The notes: generated from the letters alone by a model not told the origin. DNA of 13,644 nt from JBBTYZ01 sp038061595 (GCA_038061595.1 JBBTYZ010000013.1:1-13644); one strand, 5' to 3'. Numbered from the stretch's first letter, positions 1 to 6,696 are shown. A program made the numbers and translations.

Positions 1-80
1 CCAAGAAGAATAAAGCTCCCCAGAAAAAAACATCGTAAGAATACATCTTTTTACTTTTACAACACTTCTATGTTTTTTAC

Positions 81-108
81 AAAAAAAACCGCCCCTAACT
101 TGGCGGTT
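81..108 (-). terminator. Rho-independent terminator of the 64-aa gene
   Basis: A 7-bp perfect stem (87-93 with 102-108) encloses an 8-base loop. Read on the minus strand it is followed directly by a run of eight U. The stop codon of the 64-aa gene lies inside the stem, so termination and stop are fused. Confidence 0.75.
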
Positions 109-301
109 AACTTCCCTTAACACCTATCCCCTGACCAGCAACTATGCGTGTCGCCTGACCCTCATTAAAGCCCGCTACCACCAAAGCATCATAGAATTTC
201 TTTGTGCACGACGCCGTTAGTTTGAAAAACTCCTCGTCTCCCTCTAATGCCTTCAGGATGTCCTTGAGTCGTTCTTTTATTCTCTCAATTTCTGCGTCCA
301 A
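107..301 (-). CDS. Small charged hypothetical protein, 64 aa
   Basis: I do not recognise the family. The protein is small, soluble and highly charged. Its N-terminal half is rich in Glu, Lys and Asp and probably helical (residues about 1-35); the C-terminal end is Gly-rich (GQGIGVKGS). There is one Cys (residue 32) and no signal peptide or membrane segment. The start codon is TTG at 299-301. It is supported by an upstream GGAGA about nine bases away, and there is no ATG just upstream in this frame. A promoter (-35 at 364-369, -10 at 341-346) and an immediate hairpin terminator frame it as a single-gene unit, which is the main argument that it is real. It is transcribed divergently from the 221-aa gene. 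No function can be assigned. Confidence 0.6.
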   Translation of the reverse strand: MDAEIERIKERLKDILKALEGDEEFFKLTASCTKKFYDALVVAGFNEGQATRIVAGQGIGVKGS

Positions 302-340
302 TGGGCCGATTCTCCAATAAAAAATATTTTTGCTAATTAA

Positions 341-369
341 AGGATAATACCGATTCCCTGCTTTTGCAA
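341..369 (-). promoter_or_regulatory. Predicted sigma-70-type promoter for the 64-aa gene
   Basis: On the minus strand a TTGCAA -35 box (364-369) is followed, after 17 bases, by a TATCCT -10 box (341-346). Transcription would start near 334, giving a leader of about 33 bases that contains the GGAGA ribosome site. TTGCAA is its own reverse complement, so the same six bases could also serve as a -35 for the divergent 221-aa gene. A partner -10 there (TATTAA, 387-392, 17-base spacer) is weaker. Confidence 0.45.
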
Positions 370-425
370 TCTCTGATTTTCAGATATATTAAACCTTAGC
401 AATTATTAATCCGCGGGAGACTGAC

Positions 426-1091
426 ATGTTTGAATCCATTCCGTTAGATGAGTTCGTGGGAAGAACTGGTGCGCAACCACGCTTCGCCTCAACTGCCCAA
501 AAGATAGTTTCGCTCCGAGATATACGACCAGGAACAATAACGACTGTTCAGGTTATGCCCCGAAGATATCTGGAAAGTATGATAAGAAGCATTACCCTAG
601 AAGGCGATGAAAATCGCAGGCCTTATGCAAACTGTGAAATAAAACTTGCGCGCAAAGACCCCTATGAATTGGAAATTGGCCAGACTTTCGTAGAAAGAAT
701 GAAGTATCAATCATTGCTTGAAACTTTCGAGGTTTTATTCGATGAGGATTTCTGCGTAACGCGGGGGGTTGCAAAATGCAACGCCCTCATTATATTCGGA
801 AAAACACAGGATGGAGAAGATGCGATAGCCCATTACATACCGCCAATCATAGAAAGTTCCAATAATGTGCAGTTCCTGCTCGATGGCATCCACAGAAACT
901 TCTTAGTTATGAGAATAGGTACAACTATTGAGAGTATAGTTTTAAAAGGAGTAGATACCCCACTCCCCTGCGAAACAAGAAATTGGTCTACAATACGCGT
1001 CGTGGACGAAAAACCGCTCAAACATGAACGTTTCTACGATTTGAAACCCGAACTCTTCCGTAATTTGAAGCGCTCCGGAATAGACGGATAA
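426..1091 (+). CDS. Hypothetical protein with a DGxHR motif, 221 aa
   Basis: No family is assigned with confidence. The protein is soluble, without signal peptide or membrane segments. The most notable feature is a DGIHR motif at residues 153-157, after a hydrophobic strand (VQFLL) and followed by a second hydrophobic segment. This is the layout of the ParB/sulfiredoxin-like fold (a DGxHR core), in which the motif binds nucleotide or phosphate. That resemblance is inference from the motif only. The remainder has alternating strand-like segments and a basic C-terminal end (RNLKRSGIDG). ATG 426 is chosen because GGGAG lies seven bases upstream. The gene ends at its own hairpin terminator, so it is probably transcribed alone. 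It may be a nucleotide-binding regulator or a lineage-restricted protein of unknown role. Confidence 0.75.
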   Translation: MFESIPLDEFVGRTGAQPRFASTAQKIVSLRDIRPGTITTVQVMPRRYLESMIRSITLEGDENRRPYANCEIKLARKDPYELEIGQTFVERMKYQSLLETFEVLFDEDFCVTRGVAKCNALIIFGKTQDGEDAIAHYIPPIIESSNNVQFLLDGIHRNFLVMRIGTTIESIVLKGVDTPLPCETRNWSTIRVVDEKPLKHERFYDLKPELFRNLKRSGIDG

Positions 1092-1098
1092 AAATATC

Positions 1099-1127
1099 AA
1101 AAGCTCCAAATAAGGGGCTTTTGTTTT
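1099..1127 (+). terminator. Terminator of the 221-aa gene
   Basis: A 9-bp stem with one G-U pair (1099-1107 with 1114-1122) and a 6-base loop starts eight bases after the stop codon. It runs into a T-rich tract (TTTTGTTTT). Confidence 0.75.
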
Positions 1128-1159
1128 AAAACTATTAGGCTCTAGATTTGTTTATTCTA

Positions 1160-1213
1160 TAAACAAAAAGCCCCGTGTACGAGCGGACTTTTTTTGTCCG
1201 TCGTTCACGGGGC
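1160..1213 (-). terminator. Long terminator hairpin of the 59-aa membrane mini-gene
   Basis: Arms 1170-1188 and 1196-1213 pair almost completely (eight outer G+C-rich pairs, then about ten more with a bulge and a G-U pair) around a 7-base loop. On the minus strand the stem is followed by TTTTTGTTT. It begins four bases past the TGA of the mini-gene. A further perfect 8-bp hairpin (1148-1155 with 1159-1166) overlaps the end of the T-tract. Confidence 0.85.
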
Positions 1214-1217
1214 CAAA

Positions 1218-1397
1218 TCACCCACACGAAACAAACTTGCCGCCACCCAGAATCAGAACAACAAAGAAAATGGGTGACAAAACCGCCAGAACCAACCAGG
1301 CCATCAGCAAAACGACGGCCATAATCTCTCCTTTCTCCAAAATCGCTTTGACCAGACCAATCGGGGTAGTGATGTACAGCATCTTCAGACCGCGCAT
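1218..1397 (-). CDS. Small single-span membrane protein with two possible starts, 59 or 34 aa
   Basis: The reading frame runs from ATG 1395-1397 to TGA 1218-1220. The first 25 residues are amphipathic and mildly basic. Residues 26-50 form one strongly hydrophobic membrane span, followed by a short Gly-rich, Cys-containing tail (GGGKFVSCG). Two start sites look usable. The first ATG has AAAGGAGG five bases upstream. The in-frame ATG at 1320-1322 (residue 26) has its own AAAGGAG five bases upstream and would make a 34-aa protein that is almost only the membrane span. A consensus promoter and a strong terminator frame the gene tightly. I recognise no family. Such small membrane peptides can be toxins, regulators of membrane enzymes or phage-like proteins, but nothing here chooses between them. 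Confidence 0.75.
   Translation of the reverse strand: MRGLKMLYITTPIGLVKAILEKGEIMAVVLLMAWLVLAVLSPIFFVVLILGGGKFVSCG
1326..1334 (-). promoter_or_regulatory. Internal Shine-Dalgarno within the mini-gene
   Basis: AAAGGAGAG on the minus strand sits inside the reading frame. Its GGAG core is five bases before the in-frame ATG at 1322. It suggests a second initiation site. Confidence 0.55.
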
Positions 1398-1402
1398 CTT
1401 CT

Positions 1403-1410
1403 CCTCCTTT
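1403..1410 (-). promoter_or_regulatory. Strong Shine-Dalgarno for the 59-aa mini-gene
   Basis: AAAGGAGG on the minus strand, five bases before ATG 1397. It is one of the best ribosome sites in the window and decides the upstream start. Confidence 0.8.
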
Positions 1411-1412
1411 GG

Positions 1413-1422
1413 GAGTTAACTC
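1413..1422 (-). promoter_or_regulatory. Perfect 10-bp palindrome at the predicted transcript start
   Basis: GAGTTAACTC is a perfect palindrome lying about 2-12 bases downstream of the predicted start site (near 1424) of the mini-gene. Its position suits a repressor operator or the 5' end of the leader. It is short enough that chance cannot be excluded. Confidence 0.3.
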
Positions 1423-1430
1423 TGGTTGCT

Positions 1431-1459
1431 AGGATATCAGATAATTATAATTTTGTCAA
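1431..1459 (-). promoter_or_regulatory. Consensus promoter of the 59-aa mini-gene
   Basis: The minus strand reads TTGACA (1454-1459), 17 bases, then TATCCT (1431-1436), with TGA directly before the -10 (extended -10, TGn). The -35 is a perfect sigma-70 match. The leader would be about 27 bases. Confidence 0.8.
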
Positions 1460-1527
1460 GTATCAAACCCCCAAGAACTTTTGTTTATGTGTTACTATCA
1501 AAATTAGTCCTTAACGGAGGTGTACGA

Positions 1528-2157
1528 ATGAAAGCATTTCTCCTTCTTACTGTTTTCCTTTCTCTTCCCGCTCCAGGCATATGCCAAAACAGGGGTGAAT
1601 TAGACACTATCTACAGAAAAGGCAGTCTCTCGGGGAGTATTGGCTCACGGATTAGACAAAACGACCAAGCAAACAAGGAAAACCTGAGTAGAATAAAAGA
1701 CGATACAGAACTTGAAAGATTTATTAAGAAGAGCTTACTCGTCCCAATATATGAAAATGAAAATATTGGAATTGATCCCCGACTTGAGATAAAACTGCGT
1801 TTTGTTAGGCCTTACACTAAAATATTCCTCAACGATATGGGCACAGCTTTCCAGAGAATATTCGGCAAGCCAATTCAGGTTAATTCCGCAGTCCGTACGG
1901 TAGTGTATCAAAAAGATCTGATAAAAAAGAACGCTAATGCTGATTCTGCAGACGGCCAAATCACATCATCTCACCTTACTGGTTCAACCGTAGATATCGC
2001 CAAAAATGGCATATCTAGAATTGGATTGTGGTGGATACGCGTATATTTAATCAACCTAGAACGAGAAGACAAAATTGAGGCCACCGAAGAAAATGCTCAA
2101 GCGGTCTTCCATGTCATGGTTTATAAAAACTACATCTCCGGAAAAAAAAATGACTAA
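1528..2157 (+). CDS. Secreted M15-like (DUF5715-like) metallopeptidase-fold protein, 209 aa
   Basis: This is a probable exported protein with a D,D-carboxypeptidase-like (peptidase M15) core. Residues 1-20 form a signal peptide (MKAFLLLTVFLSLPAPGICQ). The core holds SSHLTGSTVDI, giving His149 and Asp156, and a later FHV with His195. This is the His-Asp-His zinc triad expected of M15 enzymes. The preceding RTVVYQKDL and NAN segments also resemble that fold, and the overall pattern recalls DUF5715 from memory, unverified. A likely role is trimming cell-wall peptides or a related envelope activity. The catalytic Glu that M15 enzymes carry near the last His is not in its usual place; Glu187/188 is the nearest. 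The ATG at 1528 is chosen over an upstream in-frame ATG (1426) because GGAGG lies just before it and the signal peptide begins there. No clear promoter is seen. Confidence 0.75.
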   Translation: MKAFLLLTVFLSLPAPGICQNRGELDTIYRKGSLSGSIGSRIRQNDQANKENLSRIKDDTELERFIKKSLLVPIYENENIGIDPRLEIKLRFVRPYTKIFLNDMGTAFQRIFGKPIQVNSAVRTVVYQKDLIKKNANADSADGQITSSHLTGSTVDIAKNGISRIGLWWIRVYLINLEREDKIEATEENAQAVFHVMVYKNYISGKKND

Positions 2158-2190
2158 GCGCCTGATTAATTTAATCGGCGCTATTTTATT
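2157..2190 (+). terminator. Terminator of the M15-like gene, possibly bidirectional
   Basis: The hairpin AGCGCC...GGCGCT (2157-2162 with 2177-2182) is extended inward by a GATTAA/TTAATC pairing with one bulged T. It is followed on the plus strand by ATTTTATTT. On the minus strand a run of nine T lies five bases past the stem, so it may also stop transcription arriving from dnaJ. Confidence 0.75.
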
Positions 2191-2206
2191 TGCCGGCAAT
2201 CTTATT

Positions 2207-3298
2207 TTATAATTCCTTATCTAAGTCTTCTAATAACTTTCTAGCGCGTTGCGATAGGTGTTCTGGTGTTTTAAGTGAAAAGGAAATATAAAGATCGCCA
2301 CGGTCAAATTTTCCGGCGATTGATCCGAAACGAGGCATTCCCCTATCAGATATTTTTAGTTTCTCCTTGAAGTCGAAACCATTTGGAATAGAGACCGAAA
2401 ATTTGTCTCCATTAACATCCCTTAGATCAATTTTCTTGCCTAAAAGAGCATCGGTAAAACTGATTTCTTTTGTTATCTGCAAATCATTCTTGTTCCTAGT
2501 AAATACTGGGTGTGGTTTTACTCTAACAACGACATAAAGATCTCCGTTTTCGCTACCGCGCTCTCCAACCTCTCCCGTCCCTTTAATCTTTATTAATTGG
2601 CCGTCTGGAACGCCCGCGCTTATTTCTAATCCGACTTTCCTTTCGCCCCTGACTCTTCCCGAGCCCTTACACGTACCGCAAACTTTATTTGGTATTTCAC
2701 CACGCCCCATACATTTTGGACATTGTTTTATTTGTGATAAATTCCCGAAAAAAGTCCTTTTTTGTTCTCTTATTTCTCCCTTCCCTTGACAAGTAGAACA
2801 CGCGCTCACTCCCTTGGATTTGTCATAACCAATACTCTCGCAGACGCCACAACCTACCAGAGTTTTGAAATTAATAAATCTCTTTACACCCGTAAACGCT
2901 TCTTCTAACGTCAATTCTTCAGTAAGCTCGATGTCGGAACCATTATTATACGTCTGTCTTCTTCTGCCTCCGAAGAAGTTTTCAAAAATCTCACCAAGGT
3001 CTCCCAAGTCTTCTCCGAAATCGACATTGAAACCGCCTTGACCAAAACCACTAAAATCTCCTCCAAAAGGACCACCGCCCGGTACACCGCCCTCAAAGAC
3101 TTGGCCGAATCTGTCGTACTGGGCTTTTTTATCATGATTAGAGAGAATCTGATAAGCTTCATTTATCTCTTTAAATTTTTTTTCGTCTCCGCCTGGTTTA
3201 TCCGGATGATATTTATGAGCGAGCCTTCTATAAGCTTTCTTTATCTCTTCTTCTGTCGCGCCTTTTTGTACTCCTAAGATCAAATAATAATCTTTCAT
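2207..3298 (-). CDS. dnaJ: Chaperone protein DnaJ (Hsp40), 363 aa
   Basis: DnaJ delivers unfolded clients to DnaK and stimulates its ATPase in the cytoplasm. It has the full type I layout: a J domain at residues 1-65 with HPD at 31-33, a Gly/Phe-rich linker (about 65-100), a zinc-finger region at 150-217, and a C-terminal client-binding domain. The four zinc motifs are C150-C153, C167-C170, C193-C196 and C207-C210. The first reads CGVCESIG, with Ser where the CxxCxGxG consensus has Gly; all eight cysteines are kept. The length is near the family norm. The ATG follows the stop of the upstream membrane-protein gene after only two bases and has no Shine-Dalgarno, which points to translational coupling. 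It is the last gene of the hrcA operon. Confidence 0.96.
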   Translation of the reverse strand: MKDYYLILGVQKGATEEEIKKAYRRLAHKYHPDKPGGDEKKFKEINEAYQILSNHDKKAQYDRFGQVFEGGVPGGGPFGGDFSGFGQGGFNVDFGEDLGDLGEIFENFFGGRRRQTYNNGSDIELTEELTLEEAFTGVKRFINFKTLVGCGVCESIGYDKSKGVSACSTCQGKGEIREQKRTFFGNLSQIKQCPKCMGRGEIPNKVCGTCKGSGRVRGERKVGLEISAGVPDGQLIKIKGTGEVGERGSENGDLYVVVRVKPHPVFTRNKNDLQITKEISFTDALLGKKIDLRDVNGDKFSVSIPNGFDFKEKLKISDRGMPRFGSIAGKFDRGDLYISFSLKTPEHLSQRARKLLEDLDKEL

Positions 3299-3300
3299 GG

Positions 3301-4374
3301 TTATTTCAAAATAACGAATTCGCGACTCCTTGATTCGAGAGAAATGTAAGCCAATCCTGTTATTATCAAAAATTTATAAATTATGAATGCTACAGCTTCG
3401 ATAAGCCAGTAGAATAAGAATGCGAATCCTTTAAGCGTGAGGAAAAAAACAAAAGCGGATAGTAGACCGAAAATCGATTTAGTGGCCGAAGGCAATTGAT
3501 TGAAATTTTTCTTTAGCAAACTATAGACCATTTCCTTCAATGGAGCTGAGGCGTTCAGAGGCCCAACCTTGTTTTCTATAAACGTCTTTAACCCCAAGGA
3601 AACCTGTTTCTCCATTGCTGCCTTTTGGGCTGGCAATAAATTCTGAAAATTGTCGGCAAAGTTATTTTGGCTGCTTTTTACGGCGTCAAACCTCAATCTT
3701 TTCAATTGACTTAGCGCGACAGAGTCTAAAAATGTTCCAACCGATCCAGAAAAATTTATATCAGAAAACCAGAATTTTACCACCGGTTCCGAGGAATCAA
3801 TAATTCCGACAACCAGATTTTGACCAAGTTTATCGGTAAATTTTCCCCACTCAAAGTAATTTAGATAAAAAAGGACTGATAGAAAAATCAAAAGCCCCGT
3901 CACCATCTTGGGTAGCCCAGCTTTGGTTGCTGATAAAAATTTTATACTCAGGCTGTTATTCAAAATTTGCGAAGAGCGATTGATGCCGCTTAGGAGAAAT
4001 AGGCACAAAACCAAACCCGCACCAAGTAGAATATAATTTGGCACCGGGTACAATCTGTCGAAAAAGACCGAAAGAGCAGCGATTGCCTGCAACAGAAGTA
4101 TTAAGCCTTTTTTAACACCACTTTTAATAATAAAGGGGTATAGAACAACAAACGCTAGAAATAAAACAAAAAATAATACCGAGGCAAAAAACCTGGAATA
4201 CAGAGCTGTAATGAGAAATTCATTGAAGAAATAAGAGCCCGCATAAACGGACAAAATTCCCAATAGCGCGAATAATGTTATCTTAAACCAGCCACGATCC
4301 TCTTCTGCTTCCTTAGACTGGCTGATTATTGTTGGGTTCTGGGTCATTACCGGGTTGAGGTTTTTCCTTACCAT
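3301..4374 (-). CDS. Polytopic membrane protein encoded between dnaK and dnaJ, 357 aa
   Basis: I do not recognise the family. After a hydrophilic N-terminus (1-28) there are about five membrane spans: roughly 29-50, 62-83, 88-105, 113-131 and 157-174. A soluble loop of about 125 residues (175-300) follows, and then two or three more spans (301-350). The loop is mixed-charge, with no cysteine and no clear motif. The start ATG (4372-4374) lies within dnaK, so the two genes overlap by 62 bases in different frames. It is supported by GGGGAGGTGA nine bases upstream; a later ATG (residue 10) is possible. Its stop is two bases before dnaJ. Membership of the heat-shock operon implies stress-induced synthesis. 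A role in membrane-protein quality control is only inference. Confidence 0.85.
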   Translation of the reverse strand: MVRKNLNPVMTQNPTIISQSKEAEEDRGWFKITLFALLGILSVYAGSYFFNEFLITALYSRFFASVLFFVLFLAFVVLYPFIIKSGVKKGLILLLQAIAALSVFFDRLYPVPNYILLGAGLVLCLFLLSGINRSSQILNNSLSIKFLSATKAGLPKMVTGLLIFLSVLFYLNYFEWGKFTDKLGQNLVVGIIDSSEPVVKFWFSDINFSGSVGTFLDSVALSQLKRLRFDAVKSSQNNFADNFQNLLPAQKAAMEKQVSLGLKTFIENKVGPLNASAPLKEMVYSLLKKNFNQLPSATKSIFGLLSAFVFFLTLKGFAFLFYWLIEAVAFIIYKFLIITGLAYISLESRSREFVILK

Positions 4375-6184
4375 TATACATCACCTCCCCAATCTTTTGG
4401 AGTTCACGAGACAGATCGGAGATTGCGTCTTTTATTGCCGCGGCATCATCCCCATTCTGAACCTTTTTTAATATTTCCACTTTCTGATTCACGCTTCCTT
4501 TTATTTCTGCCGTTATTTTTTCTCCACCTTCTTTTAAACTTTTTTCGGCAAGATAAATAGTTGATTCAGCTTGGTTCTTGGCTTCGATTATTTCTTTCTT
4601 CTTTTCGTCCTCTGACGCATGGGCAGCTGCTTCTGTTTTTAATTTTTCGACCTCATCTTTGCTCAAACTCGTAGTAGCCTCGATCACGACTTTCTGGGTT
4701 TTACCACTGGCCTTATCTTTTGCAGAAACATTCAAAATACCGTTAGCATCAATGTCAAAAGTAACTTCTACTTGGGGTATTCCCCGTGCGGAGGGCGGAA
4801 TACCATCTAAAATGAAACGCGCCAATGTTTTGTTATCCGCTGTCATAGGACGCTCACCCTGACCAACGTGAATTTCAACTGACGTTTGATTGTCAGCAGC
4901 GGTTGAAAAGACTTGAGTCTTAGAAGTAGGAATAGTCGTATTTTTCTGAATCATAGGAGTAGCAACGCCACCCAACGTTTCTATACTTAAAGTTAAAGGA
5001 GTGACGTCCAGTAGTAAAACGTCTTTAACATCGCCTTGCAGAATTCCAGCTTGCACAGCGGCTCCAATAGCCACAACCTCATCCGGATTTATCCCCTTGT
5101 GCGGTTCTTTGCCAAATAATTTTTTAACAGCTTCTTGTATTGCGGGCATTCTTGTCTGGCCCCCCACCAAAATTATTTCATTAATATCAGAGAGTTTGAG
5201 ACCAGCCCCTTTGGGTGCAGCTGAAGTAACAGCTTCTTTCACAAGATTAATAGATCTCTCAATCAAATCCTTAACCAAATCTTCAAGTTTTGCTCTCGTT
5301 AATTTCATCAAGAAATGTTTAGGACCGGAAGCATCCGAAGTTATATAAGGCAGATTTATCTCTGTTTCTATAGCTGTTGAAAGCTCGTGTTTTGCGCGTT
5401 CACCCGCTTCTTTTAATCTTTGGAGCGCAAGTGAATCCTTAGAAATATCTATGCCTTCTTGTTTCTTAAATTCTTTAACAAGATACTCTATTATTCTTTT
5501 ATCGAAGTCGTCTCCGCCCAAATGCGTATCCCCTCCCGTTGCCTTGACCTCAACCGTGTTGTCTCCTACCTCGAGAATCGAGATGTCGTAAGTTCCTCCG
5601 CCAAAATCATAAACGACAATCTTCTCTTCTTTAGTACGATTCAAACCATAAGCTAATGCCGCAGCGGTCGGCTCATTAACAATCCTTTTTACTTTAAATC
5701 CGGCGATCTCCCCCGCATTTTTGGTTGCCTGTCGTTCGGCATCGTCAAAATACGCCGGAACGGTAATAACTACTTCTTCTATTTTTTCACCAAGCTTTGC
5801 TTCCGCGTCAGCTTTCATTTTTTGCAAAATCATTGCAGAAATTTCCTCAGCCGTATACCACCTATCGCCCATCTGTATCTCGACGCCCCCAGATTCGGAC
5901 TGCCTCATATCATAAGGCAACCATTCTTTATCTTGTTTTACTTCCGAATCCGAAAATTTGCGGCCAATAAGACGCTTCACTGAAAAAATAGTATTCTTCG
6001 AATTAACGACTGCTTGACGCTTGGCAAGCAAACCAACCAGTCGCTCTCCTGCCTTGCTTATAGCAACAATAGAGGGTGTAGTGCGATTCCCTTCAGTATT
6101 TTCAAGAATCTTGGGTTCTCCTCCCTCCATAACGGCCATCGCCGAATTGGTCGTTCCTAAATCTATTCCTAAAATTTTACTCAT
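4313..6184 (-). CDS. dnaK: Chaperone protein DnaK (Hsp70), 623 aa
   Basis: DnaK is the ATP-dependent Hsp70 that binds exposed hydrophobic segments of unfolded proteins, working with DnaJ and GrpE. The N-terminal ATPase domain carries the phosphate-binding loop GIDLGTTNS (6-14), VITVPAYF, NEPTAAALAYG and the VYDFGGGTYD motif. The linker DVLLLDVTPLTL precedes the substrate-binding beta domain and a helical lid. The length is close to the family norm (E. coli 638 aa). The tail ends in an Asn/Pro-rich GNDPEPNNNQPV rather than the acidic end seen in many DnaK proteins; there the coding sequence is shared with the start of the next gene. The ATG lies 12 bases after grpE, with no Shine-Dalgarno (A-rich AAAAAACAAC instead). 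Confidence 0.98.
   Translation of the reverse strand: MSKILGIDLGTTNSAMAVMEGGEPKILENTEGNRTTPSIVAISKAGERLVGLLAKRQAVVNSKNTIFSVKRLIGRKFSDSEVKQDKEWLPYDMRQSESGGVEIQMGDRWYTAEEISAMILQKMKADAEAKLGEKIEEVVITVPAYFDDAERQATKNAGEIAGFKVKRIVNEPTAAALAYGLNRTKEEKIVVYDFGGGTYDISILEVGDNTVEVKATGGDTHLGGDDFDKRIIEYLVKEFKKQEGIDISKDSLALQRLKEAGERAKHELSTAIETEINLPYITSDASGPKHFLMKLTRAKLEDLVKDLIERSINLVKEAVTSAAPKGAGLKLSDINEIILVGGQTRMPAIQEAVKKLFGKEPHKGINPDEVVAIGAAVQAGILQGDVKDVLLLDVTPLTLSIETLGGVATPMIQKNTTIPTSKTQVFSTAADNQTSVEIHVGQGERPMTADNKTLARFILDGIPPSARGIPQVEVTFDIDANGILNVSAKDKASGKTQKVVIEATTSLSKDEVEKLKTEAAAHASEDEKKKEIIEAKNQAESTIYLAEKSLKEGGEKITAEIKGSVNQKVEILKKVQNGDDAAAIKDAISDLSRELQKIGEVMYNGKEKPQPGNDPEPNNNQPV
4381..4390 (-). promoter_or_regulatory. 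Strong Shine-Dalgarno for the membrane protein, inside dnaK
   Basis: GGGGAGGTGA on the minus strand matches nine of ten positions of the ideal anti-16S complement, with its GGAGG core nine bases before ATG 4374. It overlaps DnaK codons for Gly-Glu-Val. It contrasts with the chaperone genes around it, which have none. Confidence 0.75.
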
Positions 6185-6196
6185 GTTGTTTTTTGA

Positions 6197-6685
6197 TTAT
6201 TTATTTGATGCTTCGACTTTGTTTTTTGCAATGTGGACGCGTATTGGTCTCAAAACTCTATCCCCCAGCATATATCCGTTTTCAACCTGTTCTGCTACGG
6301 TTCCGGGCGGTTCGGAAGAGTCTATTTCTTGAAGCGCTTCCATCCGCTCTGGATTAAACTTTTCTCCAATTTTCGCAGTTATCCGTTCAAGGCCATGTCT
6401 TTTCAAAATGCCGTCAAGTTGATTTTTTATTAGTGATAACCCCTTTTTAGACGCTTCATCTTTTAGAACAGTGAGACCGAGGTCAAAACTGTCCAATACC
6501 GAAATGAGTTCTATAATCATACTTTCACTACTCATTTCCGCAAACCTTGCAAATCTTTCAGCTTCTTCTTTCTTATAATTTATAAAATCTGCCTTTGCCC
6601 TTTTCCAACCATTTAGATATTCATCGCGCTCTTGCTCACATTTCTCTAGCTTTTCCTTATATTCCTTTAATTCGTCTTTTTCCAT
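6197..6685 (-). CDS. grpE: Nucleotide exchange factor GrpE, 162 aa
   Basis: GrpE releases ADP from DnaK and resets its cycle. Residues about 1-60 form a long charged coiled coil (the dimer stalk), followed by the four-helix region. The C-terminal beta domain that contacts the DnaK ATPase lobe holds EKFNPERMEAL and NGYMLGDRVLRPIRV, both typical of the family. It is somewhat shorter than E. coli GrpE (197 aa), mostly at the variable N-terminus. It starts 11 bases after the hrcA stop without a recognisable ribosome site, so translation probably follows from hrcA. It ends 12 bases before dnaK. Confidence 0.95.
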   Translation of the reverse strand: MEKDELKEYKEKLEKCEQERDEYLNGWKRAKADFINYKKEEAERFARFAEMSSESMIIELISVLDSFDLGLTVLKDEASKKGLSLIKNQLDGILKRHGLERITAKIGEKFNPERMEALQEIDSSEPPGTVAEQVENGYMLGDRVLRPIRVHIAKNKVEASNK

Positions 6686-6696
6686 AATATTGCTTG

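Noticed and set aside
3..38. Possible 3' end of a plus-strand gene with a Lys-rich tail (KKNKAPQKKTS)
   Set aside because: Only 11 codons are visible, another frame is also open over the same bases, and no plus-strand terminator follows. Too little to call.
1237..1419. Plus-strand 60-codon frame
   Set aside because: It is antisense to the 59-aa minus-strand gene, whose promoter, SD and terminator all support the minus strand.
1426..1527. Upstream extension of the M15-like gene from ATG 1426
   Set aside because: The extension has no ribosome site, overlaps the promoter of the divergent mini-gene, and would bury the signal peptide. ATG 1528 has GGAGG and starts the signal peptide.
5001..5348. 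Plus-strand frame antisense to dnaK (and similar frames at 4578-4862, 5721-5915, 6021-6332)
   Set aside because: They are shadows of the highly conserved dnaK and grpE frames, without start signals.
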